Notes: a model not told the origin generated them from the sequence alone. 37,947 nt of DNA from Microbacterium album (GCF_014643695.1 NZ_BMJY01000006.1:139108-177054), one strand, 5' to 3'; shown: positions 1 through 10,191, counted from the stretch's first letter. A program made the numbers and translations.

Positions 1-31
1 GAGCGGAGCGCGAAGCGCGCAGTCGAAACCG
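1..31 (-). repeat. Partial copy of a dispersed intergenic repeat
   Basis: The window opens with GAGCGGAGCGCGAAGCGCGC followed by AGTCGAAACC. This resembles the reverse-oriented copy at about 21293-21328 (GAGCGGAGCGGCGCAG, then GTAGTCGAAACC). It lies just beyond the stop codon of serC, a typical place for such repeats. Its upstream part is cut off by the window edge. Confidence 0.55.
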
Positions 32-44
32 GGTCGGGCGGGTG

Positions 45-2022
<1,978 letters not shown>

Positions 2023-2140
2023 GCCGCGTCGTTCCGGGCGTCTCGGGGCTCGCCAGGCCCGAGCGTCGGCACCCGTTCCGCCCGGTTCTCCACACATTTT
2101 CCGGATGAGTGTGACAATTTCGTTATCTTCCTCTACTCTT

Positions 2141-2262
2141 GGGGGATGCCCGGGGTGAACCTCACTCGGGCTGATCCGTGGGAAATCGCCTGAGCGGCTC
2201 GTCGTTTCCACGGACTGCACACTGTGCCCCGACAACCAGTGCTGACGAGCCGGCGTGCCCGA
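2141..2262 (+). promoter_or_regulatory. Structured 5' leader, possible c-di-AMP (ydaO-type) riboswitch
   Basis: The long leader before the M23 peptidase contains GGGGGA (2141-2146), GGGGTGAA (2152-2159) and a CCCCGACA segment (2227-2234). These resemble conserved blocks of the ydaO/c-di-AMP riboswitch. ATCCGTGGGAAA (2174-2185) can pair with TTTCCACGGA (2205-2214) with one bulge. GCTCGTC (2197-2203) can pair with GACGAGC (2244-2250), so competing folds exist. Actinobacterial cell-wall hydrolase genes are known ydaO targets. The conserved CAGCTAACC block is not clearly present, so the call is tentative. Confidence 0.35.
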
Positions 2263-2286
2263 ACGCGAGGCGATGGAGGAACCAGA

Positions 2287-3186
2287 TTGTCCGAGAACGA
2301 TTCGTCACCCGTCGCACCCGACACCGACAGGACGAGCCTCGCTCCCACCGGCGCCGAGGCGCGCGTGAGCTCCCCGGCGCTCGTCCGCTCCACGATTCGC
2401 CGCGCCGAGCGCGAGGCCCGCCGTGCGGCCGCCCCCCGCATCCGCCCGCTGCGCGCGGCGGGCACCCTCGCCGCCGTCGCCGCGCTGATCGCGGGAGTCG
2501 CCGTCCCGGCGTACGCCGCGATCCGCTCCGAGGGCACGGCGGTCACGATCCACGACGTCGCGGCCGACCAGGCCCAGTCGCTCGTCGTCGCCTCCGAGGT
2601 CGAGAAGCCCAAGATCGCGGGCTCGAACTACTCCGCGACCACTCCCGAGGAGATCGCGCAGGCCCGCGCCGAGAAGGCCGCCGCCGAGCGCGCCCGCGAG
2701 CAGGCGGAGGCCGCTGCGGCCGCCGCGGCTGCCGCAGCCTCGGCAGCTGCCGCCGCGCCCGCCACTGCATCCGTCGCGCCCCAGACGTACGCGGCCCCGG
2801 CCGCGAGCGGCTCGGTCGTGTACCCGCTGTCCCCCGGGTCGTACACGGTGGGCCAGAGCCTCGGCGCCGGCCGCGGCCACCAGGGTCTCGACCTGCTCGC
2901 CCCGACGGGAACGCCGATCTACGCGATCGCCGACGGCGTCGTGTCGTACTCGGGCTACTCGGGTGCGTACGGCAACCTCGTGACGTTCAACTCCACGGTC
3001 GACGGCGCCGCGGTCGAGGTGCGCAACGCGCACATGTCGACGATCGCCGTCTCGGCCGGCCAGGCCGTCAGCGCGGGCGAGATCATCGGCTACGTCGGCT
3101 CGACGGGCCGGTCCACCGCCCCGCACCTGCACATCGAGATCCGGGTCAACGGCGGCATCGTCGACCCGCTCTACTGGCTGCCCTGA
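2287..3186 (+). CDS. Secreted or membrane-anchored M23-family metallopeptidase
   Basis: A 299-aa cell-wall hydrolase. A Lys/Arg-rich N-terminal segment is followed by a hydrophobic signal or anchor helix (about residues 58-78, ending VPAYAA). An Ala/Glu-rich coiled region comes next, with a run of alanines near residues 145-160. The C-terminal LytM/M23 domain carries the zinc motifs GRGHQGLDLLAPTGTP (HxxxD) and APHLHIEIRVNG (HxH). It should cleave peptidoglycan cross-bridges or peptides outside the membrane. I chose the TTG start at 2287 because GGAGGA lies at 2275-2280 with ideal spacing. A GTG at 2224 in the same frame would place coding sequence inside the structured leader. The gene ends at a strong hairpin. 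Confidence 0.9.
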   Translation: MSENDSSPVAPDTDRTSLAPTGAEARVSSPALVRSTIRRAEREARRAAAPRIRPLRAAGTLAAVAALIAGVAVPAYAAIRSEGTAVTIHDVAADQAQSLVVASEVEKPKIAGSNYSATTPEEIAQARAEKAAAERAREQAEAAAAAAAAAASAAAAAPATASVAPQTYAAPAASGSVVYPLSPGSYTVGQSLGAGRGHQGLDLLAPTGTPIYAIADGVVSYSGYSGAYGNLVTFNSTVDGAAVEVRNAHMSTIAVSAGQAVSAGEIIGYVGSTGRSTAPHLHIEIRVNGGIVDPLYWLP

Positions 3187-3205
3187 GCCCCGGCCTTCCG
3201 GCCGC

Positions 3206-3249
3206 ACGCGACGAGGCCCGCGCCCCTCTGGGTGCGGGCCTCGTCGCGT
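3206..3249 (+). terminator. Hairpin terminator after the M23 peptidase
   Basis: ACGCGACGAGGCCCGC (3206-3221) pairs perfectly with GCGGGCCTCGTCGCGT (3234-3249), about 20 nt after the stop codon. There is no T-tract, as is common for high-GC actinobacterial terminators. Confidence 0.75.
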
Positions 3250-3362
3250 CGCGGGTCGCGGCGGAGGTCGACACACCCGGAAGTTCACCGGATGTTCGAC
3301 GCCGGGCCCTCCGCGGTGGGCTACTCTGTTCCCGTCGCCGAGAGGCGTGAAGGGAGAAGCCG

Positions 3363-3473
3363 ATGGACCGAATACCCCGCATCCGCACCACGGATGCGCT
3401 CGGTCGTTACGTCCTTCGGCATCGTGTGCACACGGGTCGCGGTCTCCCCGCGCCTGAGGCGCTGTCTGCGTGA
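3363..3473 (+). CDS. Candidate 36-aa leader peptide upstream of an HNH endonuclease
   Basis: ATG at 3363 preceded by AAGGGAGA at good spacing, reading MDRIPRIRTTDALGRYVL and ending in APEALSA at TGA 3471-3473. The stop codon lies in the loop of the strong terminator at 3457-3486, so a ribosome finishing the ORF would cover the hairpin. A possible -10 (TACTCT, 3322-3327) lies upstream, and I see no other promoter before the HNH gene. The arrangement resembles a transcription-attenuation leader. The peptide has no obvious run of a single regulatory amino acid, although Arg is frequent (8 of 36). I do not recognise the peptide. It could also be a stand-alone small protein with its own terminator. 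Confidence 0.5.
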   Translation: MDRIPRIRTTDALGRYVLRHRVHTGRGLPAPEALSA

Positions 3474-3486
3474 CAGCGCCTTTTTT
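3457..3486 (+). terminator. Intrinsic terminator or attenuator overlapping the small ORF
   Basis: GGCGCTGTC (3458-3466), a 5-nt loop, GACAGCGCC (3472-3480), then six T residues (3481-3486). It is the most canonical Rho-independent terminator in the window. It sits about 80 bp before the HNH endonuclease gene. Confidence 0.85.
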
Positions 3487-3568
3487 CGTCTCTGCACACC
3501 CTTCGCACCTGCAGGTGGCGCTGGTTCGAGAGCCCGGAAGCCGTCCGGGACCCATCGAAAGGACGCAG

Positions 3569-4066
3569 ATGCGCACGCTGGTGTTGAACGCGGGCTATGA
3601 GCCCCTCGCGGTGATCTCCTTCAAGCGAGCCCTCGTGCTCGTGATGAACGAGAAGGCGACCGTGATCGAGCGCGACGAGAACGAACCCGTCTGGGGCACG
3701 AGCGCCTCGTACGACCGACCGGCGGTGATCATCCTCACCCGGTATGTGCGCGTGCCGGCCGCGCGGCGCATCCCGGTGACCCGCCGCGGCGTGCTGCGCC
3801 GCGACGGCTACCGGTGCGCGTACTGCGGCAAGGCGGCGTCCACGATCGACCACATCCTGCCCCGCTCCCGTGGCGGCGCCGACTCCTGGGAGAACCTGGC
3901 CGCCTGCTGCCTGCGCTGTAACAACGTCAAGGGCGACCGCACGCCGCAGGAGATGGGCTGGGAGCTGCGGATCACGCCCCGCCCGCCGCACGGCACCGCG
4001 TGGACCGTCCGCGGCGCGGAGCGCACCGACCCGCGGTGGGAGCCCTATCTGGCCCTCGCCGCCTGA
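3569..4066 (+). CDS. HNH endonuclease family protein
   Basis: A 165-aa protein with a conserved N-terminal module (MRTLVLNAGYEPLAVISFKR) and a C-terminal HNH domain. The HNH core reads RDGYRCAYCG, STIDHILPRSRGG, then NLAACCLRCNNVKGDR. It has two CxxC pairs (residues about 87-90 and 113-116) for structural zinc and the DH of the beta-beta-alpha-metal active site. This family is widespread as a single chromosomal gene in actinobacteria; its biological role is not established to my knowledge. It is predicted to be a cytoplasmic metal-dependent DNA nuclease. The ATG at 3569 is preceded by GAAAGGA. There is a perfect 12-bp palindrome CACCTGCAGGTG (3506-3517) in the leader. Expression may depend on reading through the upstream terminator. 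Confidence 0.88.
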   Translation: MRTLVLNAGYEPLAVISFKRALVLVMNEKATVIERDENEPVWGTSASYDRPAVIILTRYVRVPAARRIPVTRRGVLRRDGYRCAYCGKAASTIDHILPRSRGGADSWENLAACCLRCNNVKGDRTPQEMGWELRITPRPPHGTAWTVRGAERTDPRWEPYLALAA

Positions 4067-4133
4067 CGGCGCCGAGAGTCCGCGTTCGCGGCGTGTCCGC
4101 GTCTGTCCGCCCCGGCCGTTTTCCTGAGCCCTG

Positions 4134-4139
4134 TATTCT
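4134..4139 (+). promoter_or_regulatory. Possible -10 box for the 4203 gene and the synthetase operon
   Basis: TATTCT in the context CTGTATTCTG is a good -10 hexamer and would give a leader of about 57 nt. No convincing -35 was found at 16-18 bp. Confidence 0.4.
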
Positions 4140-4202
4140 GTGGGCCGCATCAACGCCCCGCTCGGAGGGGGCGCGGGCACACTGACGCAAGGGGGTCCGG
4201 TC

Positions 4203-4862
4203 GTGGCGAGGAAGTCCAAGACGGAGAAGGCCGCACAGGCGGCGGAGGCGGCGGCGGACGCCGCGAAGGACGCCAAGCGGCTCAGCAAGACGCTGCCGAA
4301 GAAGCACGCCAAGAAGCTGTTGTCGCTGGCAGAAGAGGCCAAGGAGGCGGCGGATGTCTCCAAGAAGAAGCTCGTCCGCAAGCCGCGCAAGGTCGAGCGC
4401 ACGGCGACGGCGGCCGTCGCGGCGCTGACCAAGGCGACCGAGAAGATCGAGGCGAAGCTCGAGGCGAAGGCGGCCGAGAAGAAGGCGGCCGAGAAGCTCG
4501 TCGCGAAGGCGCGCAAGCGCGCGGAGCGCGCCGCGGCGGCGGAGACCCCGGCCGGACCCGAGCTGCCGTCGCGCGCGGAGGCGCCCTCGCCCGTCGAGGC
4601 GCCCTCGCCCGCTGAGGTGCCGACCGCCGAGGTCGCGCCTCCCGCCGACGTCGAGTCGCCGGCCGTCAACGGCATCCCGGCCCCGTCCGTGGCGGCCGAG
4701 CCGGCCCCCGAGCGCCGCAAGCCGCGCGCCGCGGTCGCGCCGTTCCAGGCCGACGACCTGACGTCGCTCACGGTGCCCGAGCTGCGGGCCCGCGCCCGCG
4801 CGGCCCAGCACCGCGGGTACTCGCGCCTGACGAAGGCGCAGCTCATCGAGCTGCTCTCCTGA
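4203..4862 (+). CDS. Lys/Ala-rich protein with C-terminal Rho-N/SAP-like motif
   Basis: A 219-aa protein starting at GTG 4203 (MARKSKTEKAAQA), preceded by AAGGGGG at 7 nt. Residues 1-120 are highly basic and Lys/Ala/Glu rich, predicted as a long helix or coiled coil similar in composition to histone-like tails. A Pro/Ala/Glu-rich flexible segment follows. The last 36 residues (LTSLTVPELRARARAA, then YSRLTKAQLIELL) match the pattern of a Rho N-terminal or SAP-like helix-extended-helix motif, which suggests nucleic-acid binding. It lies 4 nt upstream of the synthetase gene, so the two are probably co-transcribed and perhaps translationally coupled. Its function is not known to me. A nucleoid or RNA-binding role is an inference from composition. 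Confidence 0.75.
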   Translation: MARKSKTEKAAQAAEAAADAAKDAKRLSKTLPKKHAKKLLSLAEEAKEAADVSKKKLVRKPRKVERTATAAVAALTKATEKIEAKLEAKAAEKKAAEKLVAKARKRAERAAAAETPAGPELPSRAEAPSPVEAPSPAEVPTAEVAPPADVESPAVNGIPAPSVAAEPAPERRKPRAAVAPFQADDLTSLTVPELRARARAAQHRGYSRLTKAQLIELLS

Positions 4863-4866
4863 TCCG

Positions 4867-7800
4867 GTGCGGCACGTCTACGACCGCGCCGCGGCGGCCC
4901 CGGCCCCGCGCACGCTGATCGACATCCTGCGCGAGACGGCGCGGCGGCATCCGGAGGCCTCGGCGATCGAGGACGAGACGGGCGCACTCAGCTACGGAGA
5001 GCTGCTCGCCCTGGTGTGGCGCACGGCCGCGCGCCTGCGTGAGCAGGGCGTCGTCCGCGGCGACCGGGTCGGCGTGCGGATGCCGTCGGGCGATCGCGAG
5101 CTGTACCTGTCGATCCTCGGCATCATGGCCGCCGGTGCCGCCTACGTGCCGGTCGACGCCGACGATCCGCAGGAGCGCGCGGACCTCGTGTTCGGCGAGG
5201 CCGGGGTGCGCGGCGTCATCGGCGCGGACGGGACGTTCCGCCCCGCGGCGGGGGAGGCCCGGAACAGCGCCGCGGCGGCCACGCTGTTCGCGGGCGAGGA
5301 CCCGCATCCGGGCACTCACGCGACGCCGGTCATCGAGCCGCCCGGGATCGACGACGACGCCTGGATCATCTTCACGTCCGGGTCGACGGGCGTCCCGAAG
5401 GGCGTCGCCGTCACGCACCGCTCGGCCGCGGCCTTCGTCGATGCCGAGGCCCGCCTGTTCCTGCAGGACGCGCCGCTCGGGCCCGGCGACCGCGTCCTCG
5501 CGGGGCTGTCGGTCGCCTTCGACGCGTCGTGCGAGGAGATGTGGCTCGCGTGGCGGCACGGGGCGTGCCTGGTGCCGGCGCCGCGCGCGCTCGTCCGCTC
5601 GGGCGAGGATCTGGGCCCGTGGCTCGTCGGGCACGGGATCACGGCGGTGTCGACCGTGCCGACGCTCGCCGCGCTCTGGCCCGCCGACGCGATCGAGAAC
5701 CTGCGCCTGCTGATCTTCGGCGGCGAGGCGCTGCCGCCCGAGCTCGCCGCGCGGCTCGTCGACGAGGGGCGCGAGGTGTGGAACACGTACGGGCCGACCG
5801 AGGCGACCGTGGTCGCGTGCGCGGCGCTCATGGACGGCCACGGGCCCGTGCGCATCGGCCTGCCGCTCGACGGCTGGTCGCTCGCGGTCGTGGACGCCGA
5901 GGGGCAGCCGGTCGCGGAGGGCGAGGTGGGCGAGCTCATCATCGGCGGCGTGGGCCTGGCGCGCTATCTGGATCCCGCGAAGGATGCCGAGAAGTACGCC
6001 CCGATGCCGACGCTGGGATGGGAGCGCGCCTACCGGTCCGGCGACCTCGTGCGCGCGGACGCGGCCGGCCTGGTCTTCCAGGGGCGGGCGGACGACCAGG
6101 TCAAGATCGGCGGACGCCGCATCGAGCTGGGCGAGGTCGAGGCGGCGCTGCAGGCCCTGACGGCCGTGTCGGCGGCGACCGTGGCGGTGCAGCGCTCCGA
6201 GGGCGGCGTGCCGCTGCTGGTCGGCTACGTCGTCCCGACCGAGGGCTTCGACCGGCAGACGGCGCGCGCCGAGCTCGCCGAGACGCTGCCGGCCCCGCTG
6301 ATCCCGCTGCTCGCGGTGCTGGACGAGCTGCCCGTGCGCACGTCCGGCAAGGTCGACAAGGCCGCACTGCCGTGGCCGCTCGAGAGCGGTGACGCGGGGG
6401 ACTCGGGCCTGTCGGACACGGCGGCGTGGCTCGCCGAGCAGTGGGTCGCGGTGCTCGGTACGCGCCCCTCCGACGAGTCGGCCGACTTCTTCCAGCTCGG
6501 CGGCGGCTCGCTCGCCGCGGCGCAGCTCGTGTCGCGGATCCGGGCGCGCGCGCCGGAGTTCACGATGGGCGACGTGTACGACCTGCCGAGACTCGGCCAG
6601 ATGGCCGCCGCCGTGGAGGCCGAGGCCGCCCGCGACGCGGAGCCGTCGGGCTTCAGCACCGCCCGGCCGACGCCGCGCCGCATGCAGCGGCTGCAGACGC
6701 TGCTGGGGGCGCCGCTGCTCGCCCTCGGCGGCGCACGCTGGGTCGTGTGGCTGCTCGCGGCGAGCTGGCTGCTGCAGCTCGTCCCGGGCTTCGAGTTCCT
6801 GCCCGACGCGCCCGGGTGGCTCATCCTGATCGGCATCCTCGTGTTCGCCACGCCGTTCGGGCGCATGGCGATCGCGGCGCTGGCCGCGCGCCTGCTGCTG
6901 GCCGGCCTGAGACCGGGGGACTACCCGCGCGGCGGCGGCGTACACGTGCGGCTGTGGCTGGCCGAGCAGGTGTCGCAGCAGATCGATCCCGTCGGCCTGG
7001 CCGGCGCCCCGTGGGTGACGTACTACGCGCGGGCGCTCGGCGCCCGCATCGGCCCGGGCGTCGACCTGCACACGCTTCCACCCGTGACCGGCATGCTCCA
7101 GGTGGGAGCGGGCGCGGCGATCGAGCCGGAGGTCGACCTCAGCGGCTACTGGATCGACGGCGACACGGTCCGGATCGGCGGCATCCGCATCGGCGCGGGC
7201 GCGACGATCGGCGCGCGCAGCACGCTCGCACCCGGCGCCCGCATCGGCCGCGGCGCCGAGGTCGCGCCCGGCTCGGCGGTGTTCGGCCGGGTCAAGGCCG
7301 GCCAGCGCTGGGCCGGTTCGCCCGCCGCCCGCGTCGGCGCGGCGACCGGACCCTTCGCGCCGCACCGCCCGCCCGCCCGGCGCCGGTGGCTGTGGGCGTA
7401 CGCGGGCTCGTCGGCGGCCGTGGGCCTGCTGCCGTTCGCCGGGTTCGCGGCGGGCGGGCTCGTCGTGGCGCAGGGCATGCGCGGCGCCGAGTCGCTGGCG
7501 GCCGCGGTGCCCGCCGTGGCGGCATGGCTCGTGCCGGGCGTGCTCGTGGCGGGCCTGACGTTCGCCGCGGGCGTCGTGGCGCTCGTGCGCCTGCTGTCGC
7601 TCGGGCTGGCCGAGGGCGTCCATCCGGTGCGCGGCCGCATCGCGTGGCAGGCGTGGACGATCGAGCGCCTGCTGGACTCGGCGCGCACGCTGCTGTTCCC
7701 GATCTACTCGAGCCTGTTCACCCCGATCTGGCTGCGCCTGCTGGGTGCGAAGGTCGGCCGCGAGGTCGAGGCGTCGACCGTGCTGCTGATCCCGTCGATG

Positions 7801-8814
7801 ACCGAGATCGACGACGGCGCGTTCCTCGCGGACGACACGATGGTCGGCACCTACGAGCTCCGCGGCGGCTGGATGCGGCTGGCCAAGGCCCGGATCGGCA
7901 AGCGGGCGTTCCTGGGCAACTCCGGCCTGGCGGCCGCGGGACACCGCGTGCCGAAGAACGCGCTCGTGGCGGTGCTGTCCGTCGCGCCGCAGAAGGCGAA
8001 GGCCGGCTCCTCCTGGCTGGGGTCGCCCGCCGTGCGCCTGCGCCGCGTCGTCAACGAGGCCGACCTGGAGCGCACCTATCGCCCCCGGGCCTCCCTCCGC
8101 GTGGCCCGCGCCCTGTGGGAGCTGTGCCGGATCGTGCCCGTGATCCTCACCTGCGCTCTGGGCGCCGCCGTGATGCTCGTGCTGGCGGCCCTGATCGGGC
8201 AGCTCGGCCTGGTCGCAGCGATCCTCCTTTCGGGAGTCGTGCTGCTGGGCGCCGGTGCGCTCGCCGCGGGCCTGACGACCCTGGCCAAGTGGACGATCGT
8301 CGGTCCCATCCGCCCGGGGGAGCATCCGCTGTGGTCGAGCTTCGTGTGGCGCACCGAGGTGTCCGACACGTTCACGGAGATGCTCGCGGCTCCGTGGTTC
8401 GCGAACGCTGCGGCGGGCACGCCCGCGCTCGCGATGTGGCTGCGCACGCTCGGGGCGAAGGTGGGCCGCGGAGTGTGGACCGACAGTTACTGGCTGCCCG
8501 AGCCCGACCTCGTGACCCTGGGCGACGGCGCCACCGTGAACCGCGGATGCGTGGTCCAGACCCATCTGTTCCATGATCGTGTGATGAGCATCGACACCGT
8601 GACCCTCGAACCGGGCGCGACCCTGGGACCTCACAGCGTGATCCTGCCCGCCGCGACGATCGGCGCGGACGCGACCGTGGGGCCGGCGTCGCTCGTCATG
8701 CGCGGCGAGGTCGTCCCCGTCGGCAGCCGCTGGAGCGGCAACCCGATCGGGCCGTGGCGCGCGGTGAAGGTGCGGCGGTACGCCCGGGTCGCAGCCGGGT
8801 CGGGCCGTTCGTGA
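4867..8814 (+). CDS. Pls/PosA-type single-module NRPS, epsilon-polylysine synthetase-like
   Basis: A 1315-aa membrane protein. The adenylation domain (about 15-500) has FTSGSTGVPKG (about 170), NTYGPTEAT, YRSGDLVR and VRTSGKVDK. A carrier domain follows with LGGGS at Ser548, the 4'-phosphopantetheine site. The rest alternates hydrophobic segments (about 612-682, 844-912 and 1089-1142) with three soluble left-handed beta-helix-like regions of hexapeptide repeats (for example IGAGATIGARSTLAPGA). This is the A-T-membrane-tandem layout and length of epsilon-poly-L-lysine synthetase. It would activate an amino acid and polymerise it iteratively without a classical condensation domain. Aligned by eye to GrsA, the specificity residues read D-A-E-S-I-G-T-V-V, near the lysine code I recall (DAESIGSVC). 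The product is an inference. GTG 4867 lacks a clear Shine-Dalgarno sequence; its stop overlaps the peptidase gene. Confidence 0.85.
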   Translation: MRHVYDRAAAAPAPRTLIDILRETARRHPEASAIEDETGALSYGELLALVWRTAARLREQGVVRGDRVGVRMPSGDRELYLSILGIMAAGAAYVPVDADDPQERADLVFGEAGVRGVIGADGTFRPAAGEARNSAAAATLFAGEDPHPGTHATPVIEPPGIDDDAWIIFTSGSTGVPKGVAVTHRSAAAFVDAEARLFLQDAPLGPGDRVLAGLSVAFDASCEEMWLAWRHGACLVPAPRALVRSGEDLGPWLVGHGITAVSTVPTLAALWPADAIENLRLLIFGGEALPPELAARLVDEGREVWNTYGPTEATVVACAALMDGHGPVRIGLPLDGWSLAVVDAEGQPVAEGEVGELIIGGVGLARYLDPAKDAEKYAPMPTLGWERAYRSGDLVRADAAGLVFQGRADDQVKIGGRRIELGEVEAALQALTAVSAATVAVQRSEGGVPLLVGYVVPTEGFDRQTARAELAETLPAPLIPLLAVLDELPVRTSGKVDKAALPWPLESGDAGDSGLSDTAAWLAEQWVAVLGTRPSDESADFFQLGGGSLAAAQLVSRIRARAPEFTMGDVYDLPRLGQMAAAVEAEAARDAEPSGFSTARPTPRRMQRLQTLLGAPLLALGGARWVVWLLAASWLLQLVPGFEFLPDAPGWLILIGILVFATPFGRMAIAALAARLLLAGLRPGDYPRGGGVHVRLWLAEQVSQQIDPVGLAGAPWVTYYARALGARIGPGVDLHTLPPVTGMLQVGAGAAIEPEVDLSGYWIDGDTVRIGGIRIGAGATIGARSTLAPGARIGRGAEVAPGSAVFGRVKAGQRWAGSPAARVGAATGPFAPHRPPARRRWLWAYAGSSAAVGLLPFAGFAAGGLVVAQGMRGAESLAAAVPAVAAWLVPGVLVAGLTFAAGVVALVRLLSLGLAEGVHPVRGRIAWQAWTIERLLDSARTLLFPIYSSLFTPIWLRLLGAKVGREVEASTVLLIPSMTEIDDGAFLADDTMVGTYELRGGWMRLAKARIGKRAFLGNSGLAAAGHRVPKNALVAVLSVAPQKAKAGSSWLGSPAVRLRRVVNEADLERTYRPRASLRVARALWELCRIVPVILTCALGAAVMLVLAALIGQLGLVAAILLSGVVLLGAGALAAGLTTLAKWTIVGPIRPGEHPLWSSFVWRTEVSDTFTEMLAAPWFANAAAGTPALAMWLRTLGAKVGRGVWTDSYWLPEPDLVTLGDGATVNRGCVVQTHLFHDRVMSIDTVTLEPGATLGPHSVILPAATIGADATVGPASLVMRGEVVPVGSRWSGNPIGPWRAVKVRRYARVAAGSGRS

Positions 8815-10112
8815 CGGTCGACGAGTACACCCCCCAGAGCGGGGATCCGGGCATCCGGATCCGGCACTACGACCTCGTGCTGGACTACCGGGTGTCGACC
8901 AACCGCCTGAGCGGCGTCGCGACGGTGCGGGGGACCGCGCTCGCCGTCACGCGGACGGTGTCGCTCGACCTGGTCGGGTTGCGTGCGACGCGCGTGCGCG
9001 CCGGCGACGGGGCCGACCTCGCCCACCGCCAGAGCGACCGCAAGCTGCGCGTGACGCTCGGGCGGCCGCTGGAGGCGGGGGAGGAGTTCGCGTTCACCGT
9101 GTCGTACGCCGGCGCGCCCCGGCCGCGCCGCACGCGGTGGGGGACGATCGGCTGGGAGGAGCTGGAGGACGGCGTGATCGTCGCGTCCCAGCCGACGGGC
9201 GCGCCGACGTGGTTCCCGTGCAACGACGTGCCCGCCGACAAGGCCACGTACCGGATCGAGCTCACGACGGACGCCGCCTACACCGTCGTCACGGGCGACG
9301 CGGTCGTGCCGCCCGTGCGTCGGGGGCGGCGCACGTGGGCCATCGCGTACGACGTGCCGACGCCCACGTACCTCGTGACGGTGCAGCTCGGGCGTTACGT
9401 GCGACGTCCCGTGGACCTGGGGTCCGTGCGGGGCGCGCTCGTGCATCCGCGTGCCCTCGCGCCCCGCGTCGACGCCGACTTCGCGGACCTGCCGCGCATG
9501 ATGGCGGCGTTCGAGCGGTGCTTCGGCCCGTATCCGCTGCCCGGTTACACCGTGGTGGTCACGCCGGACGAGCTGGAGATCCCGCTCGAGGCGCAGGGCG
9601 TCGGCGTGTTCGGCGCGAACCACGTTGACGGACGCGGCGGATTCGAGCGCCTGATCGCGCACGAGCTGGCGCACCAGTGGTTCGGCAACAGCGTGGGCGT
9701 GGCGCGCTGGCGCGACATCTGGCTCAACGAGGGCTTCGCGTGCTACGCCGAGTGGATCTGGTCGGAGGAGTCCGGCGGGGCCGACGCGCACGCGAAGGCG
9801 CTGGCCCACCACGCCCGCCTGTCGAAGCTTCCCCAGGACCTGGTGCTGTCCGATCCGGGCCCGGAGCTGATGTTCGACGACCGGGTGTACAAGCGCGGCG
9901 CCCTGGCCCTGCACGCTCTCCGCCTCACGGCGGGCGATGCGGCGTTCTTCGAGCTGCTGCGCGAGTGGACGCGCCGCCATCGCGCGGCCACCGCCACGAC
10001 CGCCGACTTCCTCGCGCTGTGCGCGGAGCTCGCGGGCGCGGAGGCCGCGGCGATCCTGCCCCCGTGGCTCGACGCCCCCGCCCTCCCCGCGCTCCCGCCC
10101 CTGCCCGCCTGA
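8811..10112 (+). CDS. M1-family zinc aminopeptidase
   Basis: A 433-aa protein starting at a GTG that overlaps the synthetase stop (GTGA), which indicates translational coupling. The zinc site is H284-E285-x-x-H288 followed 18 residues later by E307 (HELAHQWFGN to WLNE). The catalytic tyrosine is probably Y360 in DDRVYKRGA. The substrate-binding GxMEN motif is replaced by PLEAQGVGVFGAN, keeping one glutamate (E260). It is shorter than classical M1 enzymes because the C-terminal helical domain is missing. No signal peptide is visible, so it is probably cytoplasmic. Aminopeptidases that degrade epsilon-polylysine are described in polylysine-producing Streptomyces. By context this enzyme may trim or degrade the product of the synthetase, but a general peptidase role cannot be excluded. 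Confidence 0.9.
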   Translation: MTVDEYTPQSGDPGIRIRHYDLVLDYRVSTNRLSGVATVRGTALAVTRTVSLDLVGLRATRVRAGDGADLAHRQSDRKLRVTLGRPLEAGEEFAFTVSYAGAPRPRRTRWGTIGWEELEDGVIVASQPTGAPTWFPCNDVPADKATYRIELTTDAAYTVVTGDAVVPPVRRGRRTWAIAYDVPTPTYLVTVQLGRYVRRPVDLGSVRGALVHPRALAPRVDADFADLPRMMAAFERCFGPYPLPGYTVVVTPDELEIPLEAQGVGVFGANHVDGRGGFERLIAHELAHQWFGNSVGVARWRDIWLNEGFACYAEWIWSEESGGADAHAKALAHHARLSKLPQDLVLSDPGPELMFDDRVYKRGALALHALRLTAGDAAFFELLREWTRRHRAATATTADFLALCAELAGAEAAAILPPWLDAPALPALPPLPA

Positions 10113-10161
10113 TCGGGCGGGGGCGAGCCGCCCGACATCCCCGTGCCGGCCGGGAAGCCGC

Positions 10162-10191
10162 TTTACGGCTGAACGGCCCAGCTGCGATACT
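10162..10191 (+). promoter_or_regulatory. Promoter of the AbrB/RelE toxin-antitoxin pair
   Basis: TTTACG (10162-10167) and GATACT (10186-10191) are separated by 18 bp. The -10 lies 6 nt before the ATG at 10198, so the transcript would be leaderless. Confidence 0.55.

Noticed and set aside
2224..2286. GTG 2224 as the start of the M23 peptidase
   Set aside because: TTG 2287 has an ideal GGAGGA, whereas 2224 has no ribosome-binding site and would put coding sequence in the structured leader.
4843..8634. A 1263-codon open frame antisense to the synthetase
   Set aside because: Arg/Gln/His-rich composition without domains. Long antisense frames are expected opposite high-GC genes, and the plus strand encodes clear NRPS motifs.
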